Below, one piece after another: positions 1 to 7,904 of a stretch of DNA of 37,634 bases. Position 1 is the first letter of the stretch; every line of letters starts with the position of its first letter. The stretch covers positions 1 through 37,634 of the forward strand of contig JAQSXU010000026.1 in NCBI GenBank assembly GCA_029256485.1. The letters are read 5' to 3'. The stretch comes from Clostridiaceae bacterium. GTDB lineage: Bacteria > Bacillota_A > Clostridia > Clostridiales > Clostridiaceae. Both the position numbers and the translations under genes were made by a program. The notes below the pieces were generated by a model. The model was not told the origin of the DNA. It searched no databases and worked only from the letters and a program-made list of their open reading frames with translations.

Positions 1-99
1 AAATTTTATAGTCTATATACAATTGATTCAGAAAGCTTTAAATATAAAGTTTTGGGAGTCTTTAATAATTTTTACATTTTAGAAGATGTAACAGTAACA
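1..99. repeat. 99-bp terminal redundancy, left copy
   Basis: These 99 bases are repeated exactly at 37536-37634. The coding frame at the window end continues in frame here to a stop at 112-114. This is best read as the overlap left when a circular contig is written linearly, not as a biological terminal repeat. The unique circle is then 37,535 bp. Confidence 0.95.
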
Positions 100-114
100 A
101 AAGCAGAAGAGTAG
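1..114 (+). CDS. DUF4359-like membrane protein, 3' part
   Basis: This is the C-terminal part of the gene that begins at 37296. The frame opened there continues across the circular joint, and the unique tail adds only four residues (KAEE) before the TAG at 112-114. The full protein is 117 aa. The portion here corresponds to the domain end, ending in a short beta-rich stretch with the motif VLGVFNNFYILED. Plus-strand terminators follow at 244-290. It is listed separately only because the window cuts the gene; see the 37296 entry for function. Confidence 0.85.
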   Translation, partial: KFYSLYTIDSESFKYKVLGVFNNFYILEDVTVTKAEE

Positions 115-209
115 TTTTTATTGCAAAATCAACAGGTATAAACACATTAAGTCTTGTTTTTCGTGCGTTAAAATCGATTTTATGACGTTGATTTTATTGA
201 AATTTAAAC

Positions 210-233
210 AAAAAAAGAGGTCCACTAAGGACC
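210..233 (-). terminator. Intrinsic terminator, late operon
   Basis: The inverted repeat GGTCC / GGACC has a 5-nt loop and is followed on the minus strand by TCTTTTTTTG. It is the second, back-up stop for lysis-operon transcripts and lies 130 bp beyond the one at 341-371. It also shields the oppositely oriented DUF4359 gene. Confidence 0.75.
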
Positions 234-243
234 ATGCATAAAA

Positions 244-290
244 GGGGTATTGGGGAATATCCCAGGTTATCGGGGGAGATAACCTTTTTT
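244..290 (+). terminator. Plus-strand terminator after the DUF4359-like gene
   Basis: The perfect 7-bp stem GGTTATC / GATAACC has a GGGGGA loop and is followed directly by TTTTTT (265-290). This is an ideal rho-independent terminator for the plus-strand gene ending at 114. A second imperfect hairpin (GGGGTATT / AATATCCC, 244-263) precedes it. The 307-bp gap 115-421 otherwise holds only the two minus-strand terminators; I see no gene in it. Confidence 0.8.
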
Positions 291-340
291 ACATTATAGC
301 AATATTCGACAATTAATGCAAGAACAAATTTTCGACAAAT

Positions 341-371
341 AAAAAAAGACCAGGCAATTAAGCCTGGTTCT
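341..371 (-). terminator. Intrinsic terminator at the end of the lysis genes
   Basis: The perfect stem ACCAGGC / GCCTGGT has a 6-nt loop and is followed on the minus strand by CTTTTTTTATT. It lies about 50 bp beyond the stop of the LLH-type holin and is the natural end of the late transcript. Confidence 0.85.
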
Positions 372-421
372 AATTTCTTAAAGGCATCATCACCTTTTAT
401 AGATAAAGGATCACCCCCTAT

Positions 422-763
422 TTATTCTTGATTCGCTAAATCTGTAAATAGTAAGTTCTTTGCTTTATTAATTTCAAATACTGCAGCTTCGATTAATGCA
501 TCCAGTTCTTGATCCGTTATTGTAATTCCTTTACCTTTTAAAAATTCTATTACATAAATCTTTTTAGCAGTACCCTGTCCAGTAGTTCCTGCAGCTTTAA
601 ATATCTGTTCAGCTGCTGCTACTGCTACATCAACCCACATTTCTATATTTGCAAGTTTCTCATTGCCTATCTTTGCTTTTAACCATGGGACAAAGAAATA
701 TGTTAAAACCAAACTCAATATAGAAAATACTAATGTTAATATTTGATAAGTTACATTGTTCAT
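422..763 (-). CDS. Phage holin, LLH family
   Basis: 113 aa. One N-terminal hydrophobic segment (about residues 7-29, ILTLVFSILSLVLTYFFVPW) is followed by a helical, Ala-rich region (VAVAAAEQIFKAAG) and a C-terminal helix with TITDQELDALIEAAV. This layout is typical of the Lactobacillus phage LL-H holin family, which forms lesions in the cytoplasmic membrane so the endolysin can reach the wall. The ATG at 763 follows GGGAGG embedded in the last codons of the endolysin gene, so the two are translationally coupled. It is the last gene of the late operon, before the terminator at 341-371. Family call by pattern; function inferred from family and position. Confidence 0.85.
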   Translation of the reverse strand: MNNVTYQILTLVFSILSLVLTYFFVPWLKAKIGNEKLANIEMWVDVAVAAAEQIFKAAGTTGQGTAKKIYVIEFLKGKGITITDQELDALIEAAVFEINKAKNLLFTDLANQE

Positions 764-764
764 G

Positions 765-1388
765 TTATTTACCTCCCTGCATTCTTTCTGCGATTATTAA
801 AACTCTAATCATGTCCTCGGAGAAATCCAACTCTCCTTTGTCGTTACCTTTTATATAACCTTTTTCAACCCACTTTTTAACGTAAGCTTGCATCCATTCA
901 GGCATATCCTTAATGTTTTTATATCGTTTTATTTCTGCCATGATTTTAATTCCTTCCTCTCTTGCTTGTAAAATTTCAAAATAGTCCATAGGATTAATTG
1001 GCTCATTATTAGAATTTCTAACTTCAAAATGGCAATGACTACCTCTCACATCTGGTGGATATACATAGCCTGTATAACCTTCGACACCTACTAATTGTCC
1101 TTTTTTAACCTTATCACCTTTGCTTACAAGCCTTTTGGATAAGTGACAATATCTAAAGGTATACCCGTAGCCATCATCAAAGATTATGTAATTGCCATAT
1201 TCCCAAGTCAAATTGCTTTTGTCAGTTATAATTTGGCTACTTATTACAGTTGCATCAGTTACAGTTAATAAATTTTTAGAGGTAAGCCCTACATAATCAA
1301 TACCTTTATGTGTCCGCTTGTCCCCATTTGCTAATAGTCGAGGTCCAAACCAAGATGTTACTTTATATTCGCCATCATATATTTTCAT
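765..1388 (-). CDS. M23 metallopeptidase endolysin with SLH-like C-terminus
   Basis: 207 aa cell-wall endopeptidase. The LytM/M23 zinc site is visible: H27 and D31 in THKGIDY, catalytic H82 in YCHLS, and HxH at 118-120 (HCHFE). Residues 1-140 form the peptidase. The last 50 residues (KRYKNIKDMPEWMQAYVKKW, then GYIKG and the helix ending in ERM) resemble one S-layer-homology-like wall-binding unit seen in clostridial lysins. There is no signal peptide, so it needs a holin; it sits between two holin genes. The start overlaps the upstream holin by 14 nt and has a GGGGTGG site. M23 enzymes cut the stem peptide or cross-bridge; the exact bond cannot be told from sequence. Confidence 0.92.
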   Translation of the reverse strand: MKIYDGEYKVTSWFGPRLLANGDKRTHKGIDYVGLTSKNLLTVTDATVISSQIITDKSNLTWEYGNYIIFDDGYGYTFRYCHLSKRLVSKGDKVKKGQLVGVEGYTGYVYPPDVRGSHCHFEVRNSNNEPINPMDYFEILQAREEGIKIMAEIKRYKNIKDMPEWMQAYVKKWVEKGYIKGNDKGELDFSEDMIRVLIIAERMQGGK

Positions 1389-1869
1389 CCTCTTCCACCC
1401 CTTCCAAGTCCTTCATCAAGTCCCTATTTTTCTTCTTAGAAAATAAAAGAAGCCAGTTCAAATCTGCACCAGCTTCTACTAAGTTTTCTATATTAGATTG
1501 AAATTCTCTCATGAACATAACGCTATAAACAAAAGAGCCAAGGACTATGCCAGCTTCTTGTATATAAATTACACGATAGCTTAATCCTGTCAAAATACAA
1601 ACAACGCTATAAGCATATATCTTAGTAACAGTCCCAGTCCATAAAGTTTTACTAAATAATTTATGAGTCTTAACCGCATTACTATAGCCACCATTATTTT
1701 TACAAATACAAACTGATTTTGTTACTATGTCAAACAATGCCGCACCAATTACCGCCATCATTGCATAAAAAAAAGCCTTGTCTGGAAAGCAAATGTAACT
1801 TAAAAATGCTAATATTGCTCCCCAAAATGGCTTTAAACCGGTAAAAGCTTTTTCAATATATTCCGTCAT
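1375..1869 (-). CDS. Phage holin, TcdE/phi29-type (Phage_holin_4 family)
   Basis: 164 aa with several hydrophobic segments (about residues 14-28, 32-50, 78-98 and 104-118), interrupted by LFSKTLWTGTVTKIYAY and followed by the family-typical EFQSNIENLVEAGAD stretch and a Lys/Asp/Glu-rich tail. This matches the toxin-secretion/phage-lysis holin family that includes TcdE of C. difficile. It permeabilises the membrane for endolysin release. It overlaps the endolysin start by 14 nt. A second, unrelated holin lies downstream (422-763), so one of the pair may act as an antiholin or accessory holin; sequence alone does not say which. Confidence 0.85.
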   Translation of the reverse strand: MTEYIEKAFTGLKPFWGAILAFLSYICFPDKAFFYAMMAVIGAALFDIVTKSVCICKNNGGYSNAVKTHKLFSKTLWTGTVTKIYAYSVVCILTGLSYRVIYIQEAGIVLGSFVYSVMFMREFQSNIENLVEAGADLNWLLLFSKKKNRDLMKDLEGVEEDENI

Positions 1870-1885
1870 CCCTCACCTCTATTCA

Positions 1886-2020
1886 TCAACTCATAGCAGG
1901 ATATACAAATCCTGTAATAAGTTGATATTCTTGTTCTGTTATAGCTTTTCCAACTACATTAAAAACTCTATCAATACTCCATAATCCATTATCATAATAG
2001 TATTTAATTTTATCGTACAA
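1886..2020 (-). CDS. XkdX-like small tail protein
   Basis: 44 aa with a TTG start directly after the upstream stop codon, and AGGAG 11 nt before it. The sequence reads LYDKIKYYYDNGLWSIDRVF, then VGKAITEQEYQLITG. This matches the small XkdX family found at the end of tail-fibre modules (pattern: YxxIKxYYxxGLWxxxxVxxxVxKxxITxxEYxxITG). Its function is not established; it lies between the tail fibre genes and the holin, as in PBSX-like and many clostridial phages. Too short for most gene finders, but the family match is clear. Confidence 0.85.
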   Translation of the reverse strand: MYDKIKYYYDNGLWSIDRVFNVVGKAITEQEYQLITGFVYPAMS

Positions 2021-2278
2021 TTATAAATCAACTCCTGTCATAATAGCTATATAATCAATATCTGCTCTGTTTCTTATTTCCAGCGGTTGTTCAGTAGGCA
2101 TATTTTTAATTGCATCAATTTCAGCTTGTGACATTCCTTCAACCCATTTTTCACCGTCCCAACGTGGATTATAAAACCCTTGTGGGCATGGTGTTTCTAT
2201 TGTGAATTCTGTTAATTCCTCAACAAATGTATCTTCAATAAACATTCCGTTTTCGTCTATTTTCCTAACAAATTTCAT
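2021..2278 (-). CDS. Small tail-module protein, unknown function
   Basis: 85 aa soluble protein containing FYNPRWDGEKWVEGMSQAEI. The WDGxxWVEG pattern is common in short proteins lying just after phage tail fibres. They may be fibre tip or chaperone-like components, but no function is established. It follows the fibre gene by 10 nt with a GGAGGTAGTGT site and is followed without a gap by the XkdX-like gene, so it belongs to the tail-fibre operon segment. Confidence 0.7.
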   Translation of the reverse strand: MKFVRKIDENGMFIEDTFVEELTEFTIETPCPQGFYNPRWDGEKWVEGMSQAEIDAIKNMPTEQPLEIRNRADIDYIAIMTGVDL

Positions 2279-2288
2279 ACACTACCTC

Positions 2289-2849
2289 CTAAGCAGCTCT
2301 AAACGATATACCAGCAAGAGTAACTGCTGCATTACTTCCTGTCACTAAATAAACCGCTCCATTTGGGAGTACATCAACTCGACCTAAACTTCCATTTGCC
2401 ACTGTCGGATTAATTTCAACATAAGCAGGTCTATATCCAATTGGCAGAGTAAATATTGCAGTGTTTAATGTTCCGCTTTTTACCATACCCCTTAAATGTA
2501 CTACTCCTGATAAATCTTTAAAATATCCTGCAGTTCCGAAACTTACAGCGTCATAATTAACCCAATTATTTTGAAATGTTGGAGTAATCCAATTCTCAAC
2601 TGCACTACTTCCAGCATCTCCCCAACTCGCATCATAGTTATCAGTTGAATTTTTTTTAAGTACTTGCCCCACAGAACCACCAGCAGGTAATACTGCAGCT
2701 TCTTTCGCTAATGGAGCTCCTCCTGCTGTAACTCCATCATGTACCACCAAAGTCTTTTTTGTAGTATCTACCGTAATTTCGCCTTCCGCTCCCGTAAACG
2801 TACTATGATCTACTGTTGTCCCTCTCCTAAATTGCACTTGATTACTCAT
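2289..2849 (-). CDS. Tail fibre / receptor-binding protein
   Basis: 186 aa from the preferred start at 2849 (MSNQVQFRRG). That ATG overlaps the previous stop as ATGA and has GGGGTGG 6 nt upstream; the TTG five codons earlier lies inside this site. Residues 1-45 (VQFRRGTT, GEITVDTTKKTLVVHDG) form the N-terminal motif found in hyaluronidase-type and major-tropism-determinant fibres. A Gly-rich linker (about 55-75) leads to a C-terminal beta domain with FKDLSGVVHLRGMVKSGT and TLPIGYRPA. This domain type is recurrent in receptor-binding tips of Gram-positive phages. Likely role: host surface recognition at the tail tip. Confidence 0.75.
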   Translation of the reverse strand: MSNQVQFRRGTTVDHSTFTGAEGEITVDTTKKTLVVHDGVTAGGAPLAKEAAVLPAGGSVGQVLKKNSTDNYDASWGDAGSSAVENWITPTFQNNWVNYDAVSFGTAGYFKDLSGVVHLRGMVKSGTLNTAIFTLPIGYRPAYVEINPTVANGSLGRVDVLPNGAVYLVTGSNAAVTLAGISFRAA

Positions 2850-3139
2850 ACCAAACCACCCCAATCTTGAACCGTAGTTGTTGCATCTGTAATTTTACCG
2901 AAGTCAAATGCCCCACTTGCACTACTACCGCCACCACTTGCATTGATAGTTATATCTTTACCAACTATGTCTATAGTTACATTTGTACCTTGCTTTATGT
3001 TTGAAGTCTTTAAAAAGCTATCTATATTATTATAATTTTGTTCACCTGCTATATTTTCAGTAAAAACAGTCTGGGGACTTCTATTTCTTAACCTGTCTTC
3101 TTCATCTCTTTTCTGTTTTAAAACCTTACTTAAATTCAT
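2846..3139 (-). CDS. Tail-tip associated protein, unknown
   Basis: 97 aa. The N-terminus is charged and helical (VLKQKRDEEDRLRNR). The C-terminal half has alternating beta pattern NVTIDIVGKDITINASGGG, like the trimeric beta linkers of fibre proteins. It lies between the baseplate hub and the fibre gene and overlaps the latter by 4 nt, so it probably connects the fibre to the hub. No family recognised with confidence. Start ATG at 3139 with AGGTGATTT site. Confidence 0.65.
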   Translation of the reverse strand: MNLSKVLKQKRDEEDRLRNRSPQTVFTENIAGEQNYNNIDSFLKTSNIKQGTNVTIDIVGKDITINASGGGSSASGAFDFGKITDATTTVQDWGGLV

Positions 3140-3147
3140 AAATCACC

Positions 3148-5250
3148 TCACACACTATGATGATAGCAAGTAATTTGCATTGTATATCCACTGCTATCCA
3201 TACTTGTTGATAAATCAGTAACCCTGTATAACTCACTTATAGTTGAGCTACTTTCTGTAACCCTTATAATGTCTCCGACTTGCAACCACGGAATGGCTAA
3301 TGATGCAAAACTTACTTCTCTTACTCTACTTCTCATTAACATTTCTGTCCTGTCAGCAATAGCTTGTAACTGTTCAACTGTGCTTGCTTCAGAAACATCA
3401 ATTTTCATAACTTTTTGAGGCAATACATTGTAATAATCCTTAGATAAATATTCTTTTTGAGCGAATAACACATTGTCATTTGTATCTTTGCCATACACAA
3501 CAACTTTTGAATACAAATCATTGTCATCAATCGTATAACCTAATGATATTATATCTTCGCCCTCTTTGAATTCATAAGCAATTGTAGGTATTGCAGGTGT
3601 AGTATCTTTTCTAAAAAAAATCAATCCGTTTTCATCTGCTCCATATTCAAATCCTACTAATTCAGATAAAAAACTAAAACAATCCGCATAAGTTTCCCAA
3701 CTAAAAGTTTTTGTTATAGTTAGTCCAGTTGTTTCTATCGTTCCTATTGTTAGTCCTGCATAACCACATAGAGTTGTAAATATTGTTTCTACAGGCTGTG
3801 ACTGGAATAAAATTACATGAGTTACGCCGTCTGTCCATGTAATTGTTTGGTCAAGAGCAAGTTTTAATTTATCCCTAACCAATAATTTCAATTCATGCGG
3901 AAATGTAGTCATCTCTATTCTGTCAATTAAACCCTGAAATGTATTAATTAAATTTATTCCATATCCTTGCTTAACTGTTATTTCTTTGTTTGGAAATAGG
4001 ACATTTTGATTAACTGTATTATCAGGCGACCACTCACCGTTTTTATTGTCTATTGCTAAACTAAGACTTCCTGCCATATTTTTATTTCTATTTATACCTA
4101 TTGTTTTAACAGGTATACTGATGATTTTATTCGTTTCTATTCCTAAAATAATATCTTCAGCCCATATTACAATCTTGCCATTTGCAAATATCTCTAAAAA
4201 TTGTCCTACATTGGAGGATTGAAAAAGAGAATTTATTGCTGTTTGAGCATAAATAATATAGTTAGTCGGAGTTCCTATGTCTGTTTTAGGGCAACCCCAT
4301 ATATTTAGCCGTTCATGCGATGCTATTTTTTGAGAGCCTATTATTAAAAATCTATCATCATCAAAATATAAAGAGCATGAGTTATAAGGAGCTACATCAT
4401 AATACGGATTTAGATCCGTTGATATTGTATAAACAGTTGATTGATTTAAATTAAATCCATCAGTGGATTTAATCAAACTCATTTTCTGACCCCCATAACT
4501 TGACCACATTGCCCAATATGTAACATTGTCAATTTCGACAAACGTTGAACTGCAACCACTATTAAAATTACCATTAGCCCTTGTATTAATAGCAAATTTT
4601 AATATCCATGAAATCAAATCGGTTGAGTCATAAATACCATATTGCGATAAAATCCAACCAGATCCATTGATGTAAAAATAAGGACACTGCAAAATATACC
4701 GACTACCTATTTTAAAAATCTTTGTCATGCCTCTTTGAGTACCTAATGGATCTGTCGCTGTTGACCAATTTAAACTTTGAATAGTTGAATGTAAGGTCCA
4801 ATCAGAGCCATCGCCTAAAGCACTTTTATAAAGTAAGGATTTAGCTACCTTATCATCATTTTGTTGTTTCCAAGCTACTAATAAAAAAAGTCCTGCATCT
4901 ATTTCACAAAGAATTGATGTTGCAGTGTTAAGCCCTGTGAATAAGTCTGTTTTATTTGTTAAACAATCATTAGCGAACAAAGTTTCAGCACTTGCTGCAT
5001 AGCCTTGTCTTATAGATGTTCCGTCAACCCAGACGACCAATATTCTACCATCTGCCAACTCGCAAGAGCTTGCATACATAGTGTTTGTAATTGGAGTGCC
5101 AAGAGGTGAAAAAACTGTATCTCCTAAGCTTTCAAAATTAATAGAGCCATTACTCATACCCTCAACTGTAACCTCGCAAGCTGGCCTATTTGCGCCAATC
5201 ATGGACCTACTTTTTAGAAGTGTAGCTACTTCGCTTGGTATCTCCCTCAT
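3148..5250 (-). CDS. Tail hub/Tal-like protein with inserted beta-propeller-like domain
   Basis: 700 aa. The N-terminal 45 residues and the C-terminal part (about 395-700) look like a tail-associated hub protein. The C-terminal part includes FQGLIDRIEMTTFPHELKLL, SELVGFEYGADENGLIFFRK, YSKVVVYGKD, and a Trp-Leu-x-Val-Gly-Asp motif near the end, all typical of gp27/Tal folds that cap the tail. Between them, about 55-385 reads as a sialidase-like beta-propeller: VLEDGR-type start (LADGRILVVWVDG), several S-x-D...W blades such as DSTDLISW and KSTDGFN, and FANGKIVIW. This suggests a glycan-binding or glycan-cutting insertion. Catalytic sialidase residues could not be assigned. Starts at ATG 5250 with GGAGGTGTAGCT. 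Confidence 0.8.
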   Translation of the reverse strand: MREIPSEVATLLKSRSMIGANRPACEVTVEGMSNGSINFESLGDTVFSPLGTPITNTMYASSCELADGRILVVWVDGTSIRQGYAASAETLFANDCLTNKTDLFTGLNTATSILCEIDAGLFLLVAWKQQNDDKVAKSLLYKSALGDGSDWTLHSTIQSLNWSTATDPLGTQRGMTKIFKIGSRYILQCPYFYINGSGWILSQYGIYDSTDLISWILKFAINTRANGNFNSGCSSTFVEIDNVTYWAMWSSYGGQKMSLIKSTDGFNLNQSTVYTISTDLNPYYDVAPYNSCSLYFDDDRFLIIGSQKIASHERLNIWGCPKTDIGTPTNYIIYAQTAINSLFQSSNVGQFLEIFANGKIVIWAEDIILGIETNKIISIPVKTIGINRNKNMAGSLSLAIDNKNGEWSPDNTVNQNVLFPNKEITVKQGYGINLINTFQGLIDRIEMTTFPHELKLLVRDKLKLALDQTITWTDGVTHVILFQSQPVETIFTTLCGYAGLTIGTIETTGLTITKTFSWETYADCFSFLSELVGFEYGADENGLIFFRKDTTPAIPTIAYEFKEGEDIISLGYTIDDNDLYSKVVVYGKDTNDNVLFAQKEYLSKDYYNVLPQKVMKIDVSEASTVEQLQAIADRTEMLMRSRVREVSFASLAIPWLQVGDIIRVTESSSTISELYRVTDLSTSMDSSGYTMQITCYHHSV

Positions 5251-5252
5251 AG

Positions 5253-5600
5253 CTACACCTCCATCAATGTCATGCTGTATTCTATTTTCAATGGAAATAA
5301 ACTTCTTTTAGTAGGAGTGAAATCAGAAATAATCATATTCATGGTAAATCCATCTGCGCCATCAAAGGTTCTTTCTGTTAAATTTATAGTGTCATCTAAT
5401 AATGCTTGATATTCTGTATTATTTCTGACAAAACCATTAAAACTTACTTGATACCTACCCCTTCCACCTTGTTGTATAATAGAAGACGGAGCAGTATTAT
5501 CCGCTCCTGGTAAAATCTCAATAACATTCAACTTAGGTTTTGCAAAAGGAGGTATATATGAATCTTTGATTACATTTAATTCAGTTGTTCCCCATTTCAT
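5253..5600 (-). CDS. Tail protein between tape measure and hub (Dit-like position)
   Basis: 115 aa, beta-rich (GRGRYQVSFNGFVRNNTEYQ, then KRSLFPLKIEYSMTLME). It occupies the slot of the distal tail protein, immediately after the tape measure and before the Tal-like hub. It is shorter than usual Dit proteins (200+ aa), so it could be a minimal Dit core or another baseplate adaptor. Start ATG with AAGGAGG 7 nt upstream. Role inferred from synteny, not from a recognised domain. Confidence 0.65.
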   Translation of the reverse strand: MKWGTTELNVIKDSYIPPFAKPKLNVIEILPGADNTAPSSIIQQGGRGRYQVSFNGFVRNNTEYQALLDDTINLTERTFDGADGFTMNMIISDFTPTKRSLFPLKIEYSMTLMEV

Positions 5601-5613
5601 AATATTTTCCTCC

Positions 5614-7332
5614 TTAATACAAACTTGGTCTATTTGGCATACGCCTGTTATCTCTTACAACTTCATCCACGATTATGTTTTTAACAGCTATTAGTTGTCC
5701 CTCATTGCTCACACCTTCAACTCTGATAGTGCCTGTATGATTTACAGTTGAGGCTCCACCTTCGCCACTGCCTAATAAACCTTTTAAATACGATAAAGGA
5801 AATACCCCTTCAGGCTCTCCACCTTCACCTACACCTATAACACTTGGCTTTGTAAATACTCCGCCTGTTTTATACCAATCAACCCCAAATGATGGAATGC
5901 TTGGAGGATTAAGACTAAATTGACCTTGTATATTAAAATGTGGCAATTTAATTTTTGGTAAGTTCCATTTAAAATCAAACATGTTTTTTAATTTTTCTTT
6001 TAAAGAATCGGCATATTCTTTAACCGCATCCCAGTTTTTATATAGCTTAACACCCATAGCAATTAACGCTGCAATAAATGCAATTGCTAATCCAATTGGC
6101 CCTGTTAAAACTGTAAATGCCGTACCTAATACACCTGCTGCAACTCCACCTGCACTAAAGGCAGCAATCACGCCACCTACAATAGGTATCAATACGGATA
6201 TTCCAGTTGAAATAGAGCCTATAATCATTAACAAAGGACCTAATGCTGCAACTATCGCTAATATAGTTAATATTGCACTTTTAGTTCCACCATCAAGATT
6301 TGCGAACCAATTAACCATATCAGTAAGTTTTTCTATAAATGGTGTTAAAGCTTCACCTATGGCACTTATAGAAACTGATTTTAATCCTTCCATAGAGTCA
6401 CCAAAGTTATCTAAAGATGCGATTGTTTCCTCATCCATAACAATACCCATATCGTGAGCATTTTGTTTCATTTCGGCTATTCCGTCGGCCCCTAACTTCA
6501 TTAATGGATTGAGTTCCATTGCAGATTTGCCGAATATGGCCATGGATAAAGCATCTCTTTCAGTTTCATTTTCTATACCATTAAGTTTATTTAAAGTCTC
6601 ACCCATTACATCTTGAGCGTTTCTTAGTTGTCCGTTTGCATCAGTTACAGAAATTCCTAATGTTTTAAAAGCATCAGCTTGTGCCCCTGTGCCATCTCTG
6701 GCACCTGACATAGCTTTAGTTAACTTAGCTTGAGCTCCTGCTATTGTGTCAAGTTCAACACCAACTTGACCACCAACATATTGTAATTCTTGCAATTCTG
6801 TAGTAGTCAGTCCTGTCTGGTCAGCTAATTTAATTAAGTTGTCAGCACTTTCTAAAGCAGAATTTGCAGCAGCTCCCACCCCTGCAGCTATACCTGCAGA
6901 TACTACAGACATTTTCTTTCCTATTGAAGTAAGTTTATCTCCAGCATCAGCAAATCCTTTAATAGCCGAATTGCTTTGTTTTGCTTGCTTTTCTAAGCTC
7001 TCTAAATTCTGTTCAGTAGAGATTATCTCTCTTTGTAAGGCTCTGTATTGGTCCTCACCTATTTCACCTTTAGCAAATTGAGCTTGAACCTGTCTTTCTG
7101 CATCCTTTAGAGTTTCTAATTTATCAGAGGTATTAGAAACTGCCTCCGCTAAAAGCTTTTGCTTTTGTTCAACTAAAGTAGTGTTCTTTGGATCTAATTT
7201 TAATAATCTATCGACTTGTCTAAGTTCAGCTTGTATATCTTTAGACTTCTTATTAACACCATCCAAGGCTTTCTCAAGGGGTTTGGTATCAGCACCTATT
7301 TCAATTACAATTCCTTTTATTTTTCCTGCCAT
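5614..7332 (-). CDS. Tail tape measure protein
   Basis: 572 aa. The N-terminal 125 residues are a long coiled coil (SKDIQAELRQVDRLLKLDPK and repeated Glu/Lys/Gln heptads). The central PhageMin_Tail-type region contains TGLTTTELQELQYVGGQVGV and MAIFGKSAMELNPLMKLG. Hydrophobic stretches about 350-425 (AILTILAIVAALGPLLMIIG and following) match the membrane-active segments of tape measures, and a short Gly-rich tail follows. The protein sets tail length and is ejected ahead of DNA. The length is modest, implying a rather short siphovirus tail. Start ATG 7332 after GGAGGTGAGATT, just behind the frameshifted chaperone gene, the canonical order. Confidence 0.93.
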   Translation of the reverse strand: MAGKIKGIVIEIGADTKPLEKALDGVNKKSKDIQAELRQVDRLLKLDPKNTTLVEQKQKLLAEAVSNTSDKLETLKDAERQVQAQFAKGEIGEDQYRALQREIISTEQNLESLEKQAKQSNSAIKGFADAGDKLTSIGKKMSVVSAGIAAGVGAAANSALESADNLIKLADQTGLTTTELQELQYVGGQVGVELDTIAGAQAKLTKAMSGARDGTGAQADAFKTLGISVTDANGQLRNAQDVMGETLNKLNGIENETERDALSMAIFGKSAMELNPLMKLGADGIAEMKQNAHDMGIVMDEETIASLDNFGDSMEGLKSVSISAIGEALTPFIEKLTDMVNWFANLDGGTKSAILTILAIVAALGPLLMIIGSISTGISVLIPIVGGVIAAFSAGGVAAGVLGTAFTVLTGPIGLAIAFIAALIAMGVKLYKNWDAVKEYADSLKEKLKNMFDFKWNLPKIKLPHFNIQGQFSLNPPSIPSFGVDWYKTGGVFTKPSVIGVGEGGEPEGVFPLSYLKGLLGSGEGGASTVNHTGTIRVEGVSNEGQLIAVKNIIVDEVVRDNRRMPNRPSLY

Positions 7333-7343
7333 AATCTCACCTC

Positions 7344-7894
7344 CTAAAACCTGTCAAAGTCAGCTTGTGTTGCTTCTCTTACAATATCCTCATCATCATA
7401 TTCATATTTATCATTAGCTCTTTCAATCAGCATATCAGTTACTAATCCGATAGTTAAATAATCCAAATCAACCATTGTAAGTCCAAGCTCAGTGCAACGC
7501 AATAAAAAAAGAGGAGTAGTTAACTCCCTGCTACTTGAATCAAGTTTTTTTTTGACTCTATTTGACTTTCTTCATTAAGGCACCATAGTTCCAAAATTTC
7601 TGGCAATACTTCATAAATTGAAAACATATTAAACTGGTCAAGCCAATCATTTATATCAGATGGAATTGAACTGTCAGCTTGTTTTGCCATGACATAAGTA
7701 ACATTTTCAAATATTTCTAAATCAGTTATTTCAAATTCAGCGCCTTCCTGCTGATTAATTACATAAGCCTTTTTAAGTTTCACCATGTCCTGCATGATGT
7801 CACGTCTAAATCTAAGCCTGTACCAACGAGGAGTAGAGGCAGAGGCCTTAAACTCTACCTCTCTACCATCTATATTCACTATTTTACTTAACAT
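7344..7894 (-). CDS. Tail assembly chaperone gpGT, -1 frameshift product
   Basis: The long form of gpG. At the slippery site A-AAA-AAC (7544-7550) a -1 shift leaves the gpG frame before its stop at 7520. It then reads an open frame of 66 codons to a TAG at 7344-7346, giving 183 aa in total. The added T part (MVDLDYLTIGLVTDMLIE and ATQADFDRF) has the pattern seen in the T halves of Gram-positive siphophages. In lambda-like tails, G and GT coat the tape measure during assembly at a defined ratio. The T frame has no ribosome site of its own, which supports frameshift expression. Confidence 0.85.
7520..7894 (-). CDS. Tail assembly chaperone gpG
   Basis: 124 aa, the short form, with stop TAA at 7520. 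The N-terminus LSKIVNIDGREVEFKASAST with FRRDIMQDM is the common start of Firmicute gpG chaperones, followed by an acidic helical region (WLDQFNMFSIYEVLPEILEL). It lies between the major tail protein and tape measure genes, as expected, and carries the slippery run near its 3' end. The ATG at 7894 follows AGGAGTGATTAT. Confidence 0.9.
   Translation of the reverse strand: MLSKIVNIDGREVEFKASASTPRWYRLRFRRDIMQDMVKLKKAYVINQQEGAEFEITDLEIFENVTYVMAKQADSSIPSDINDWLDQFNMFSIYEVLPEILELWCLNEESQIESKKNLIQVAGS
7544..7550 (-). promoter_or_regulatory. Programmed -1 frameshift slippery site
   Basis: The minus strand reads TC followed by nine A and then CTTG. In the gpG frame the last heptamer is A-AAA-AAC, a canonical X-XXY-YYZ slip site that lets both tRNAs re-pair in the -1 frame. 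It connects gpG to the T extension ending at 7344. Confidence 0.85.
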
Positions 7895-7904
7895 ATAATC
7901 ACTC

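Noticed and set aside
1..99. Biological long terminal repeat of a linear genome
   Set aside because: The repeat is exactly 99 bp and lies in the middle of a reading frame; an assembly overlap of a circle explains it better.
5981..6457. Plus-strand frame of 158 codons opposite the tape measure
   Set aside because: Low-complexity antisense of the hydrophobic tape-measure segment, without ribosome site or family features.
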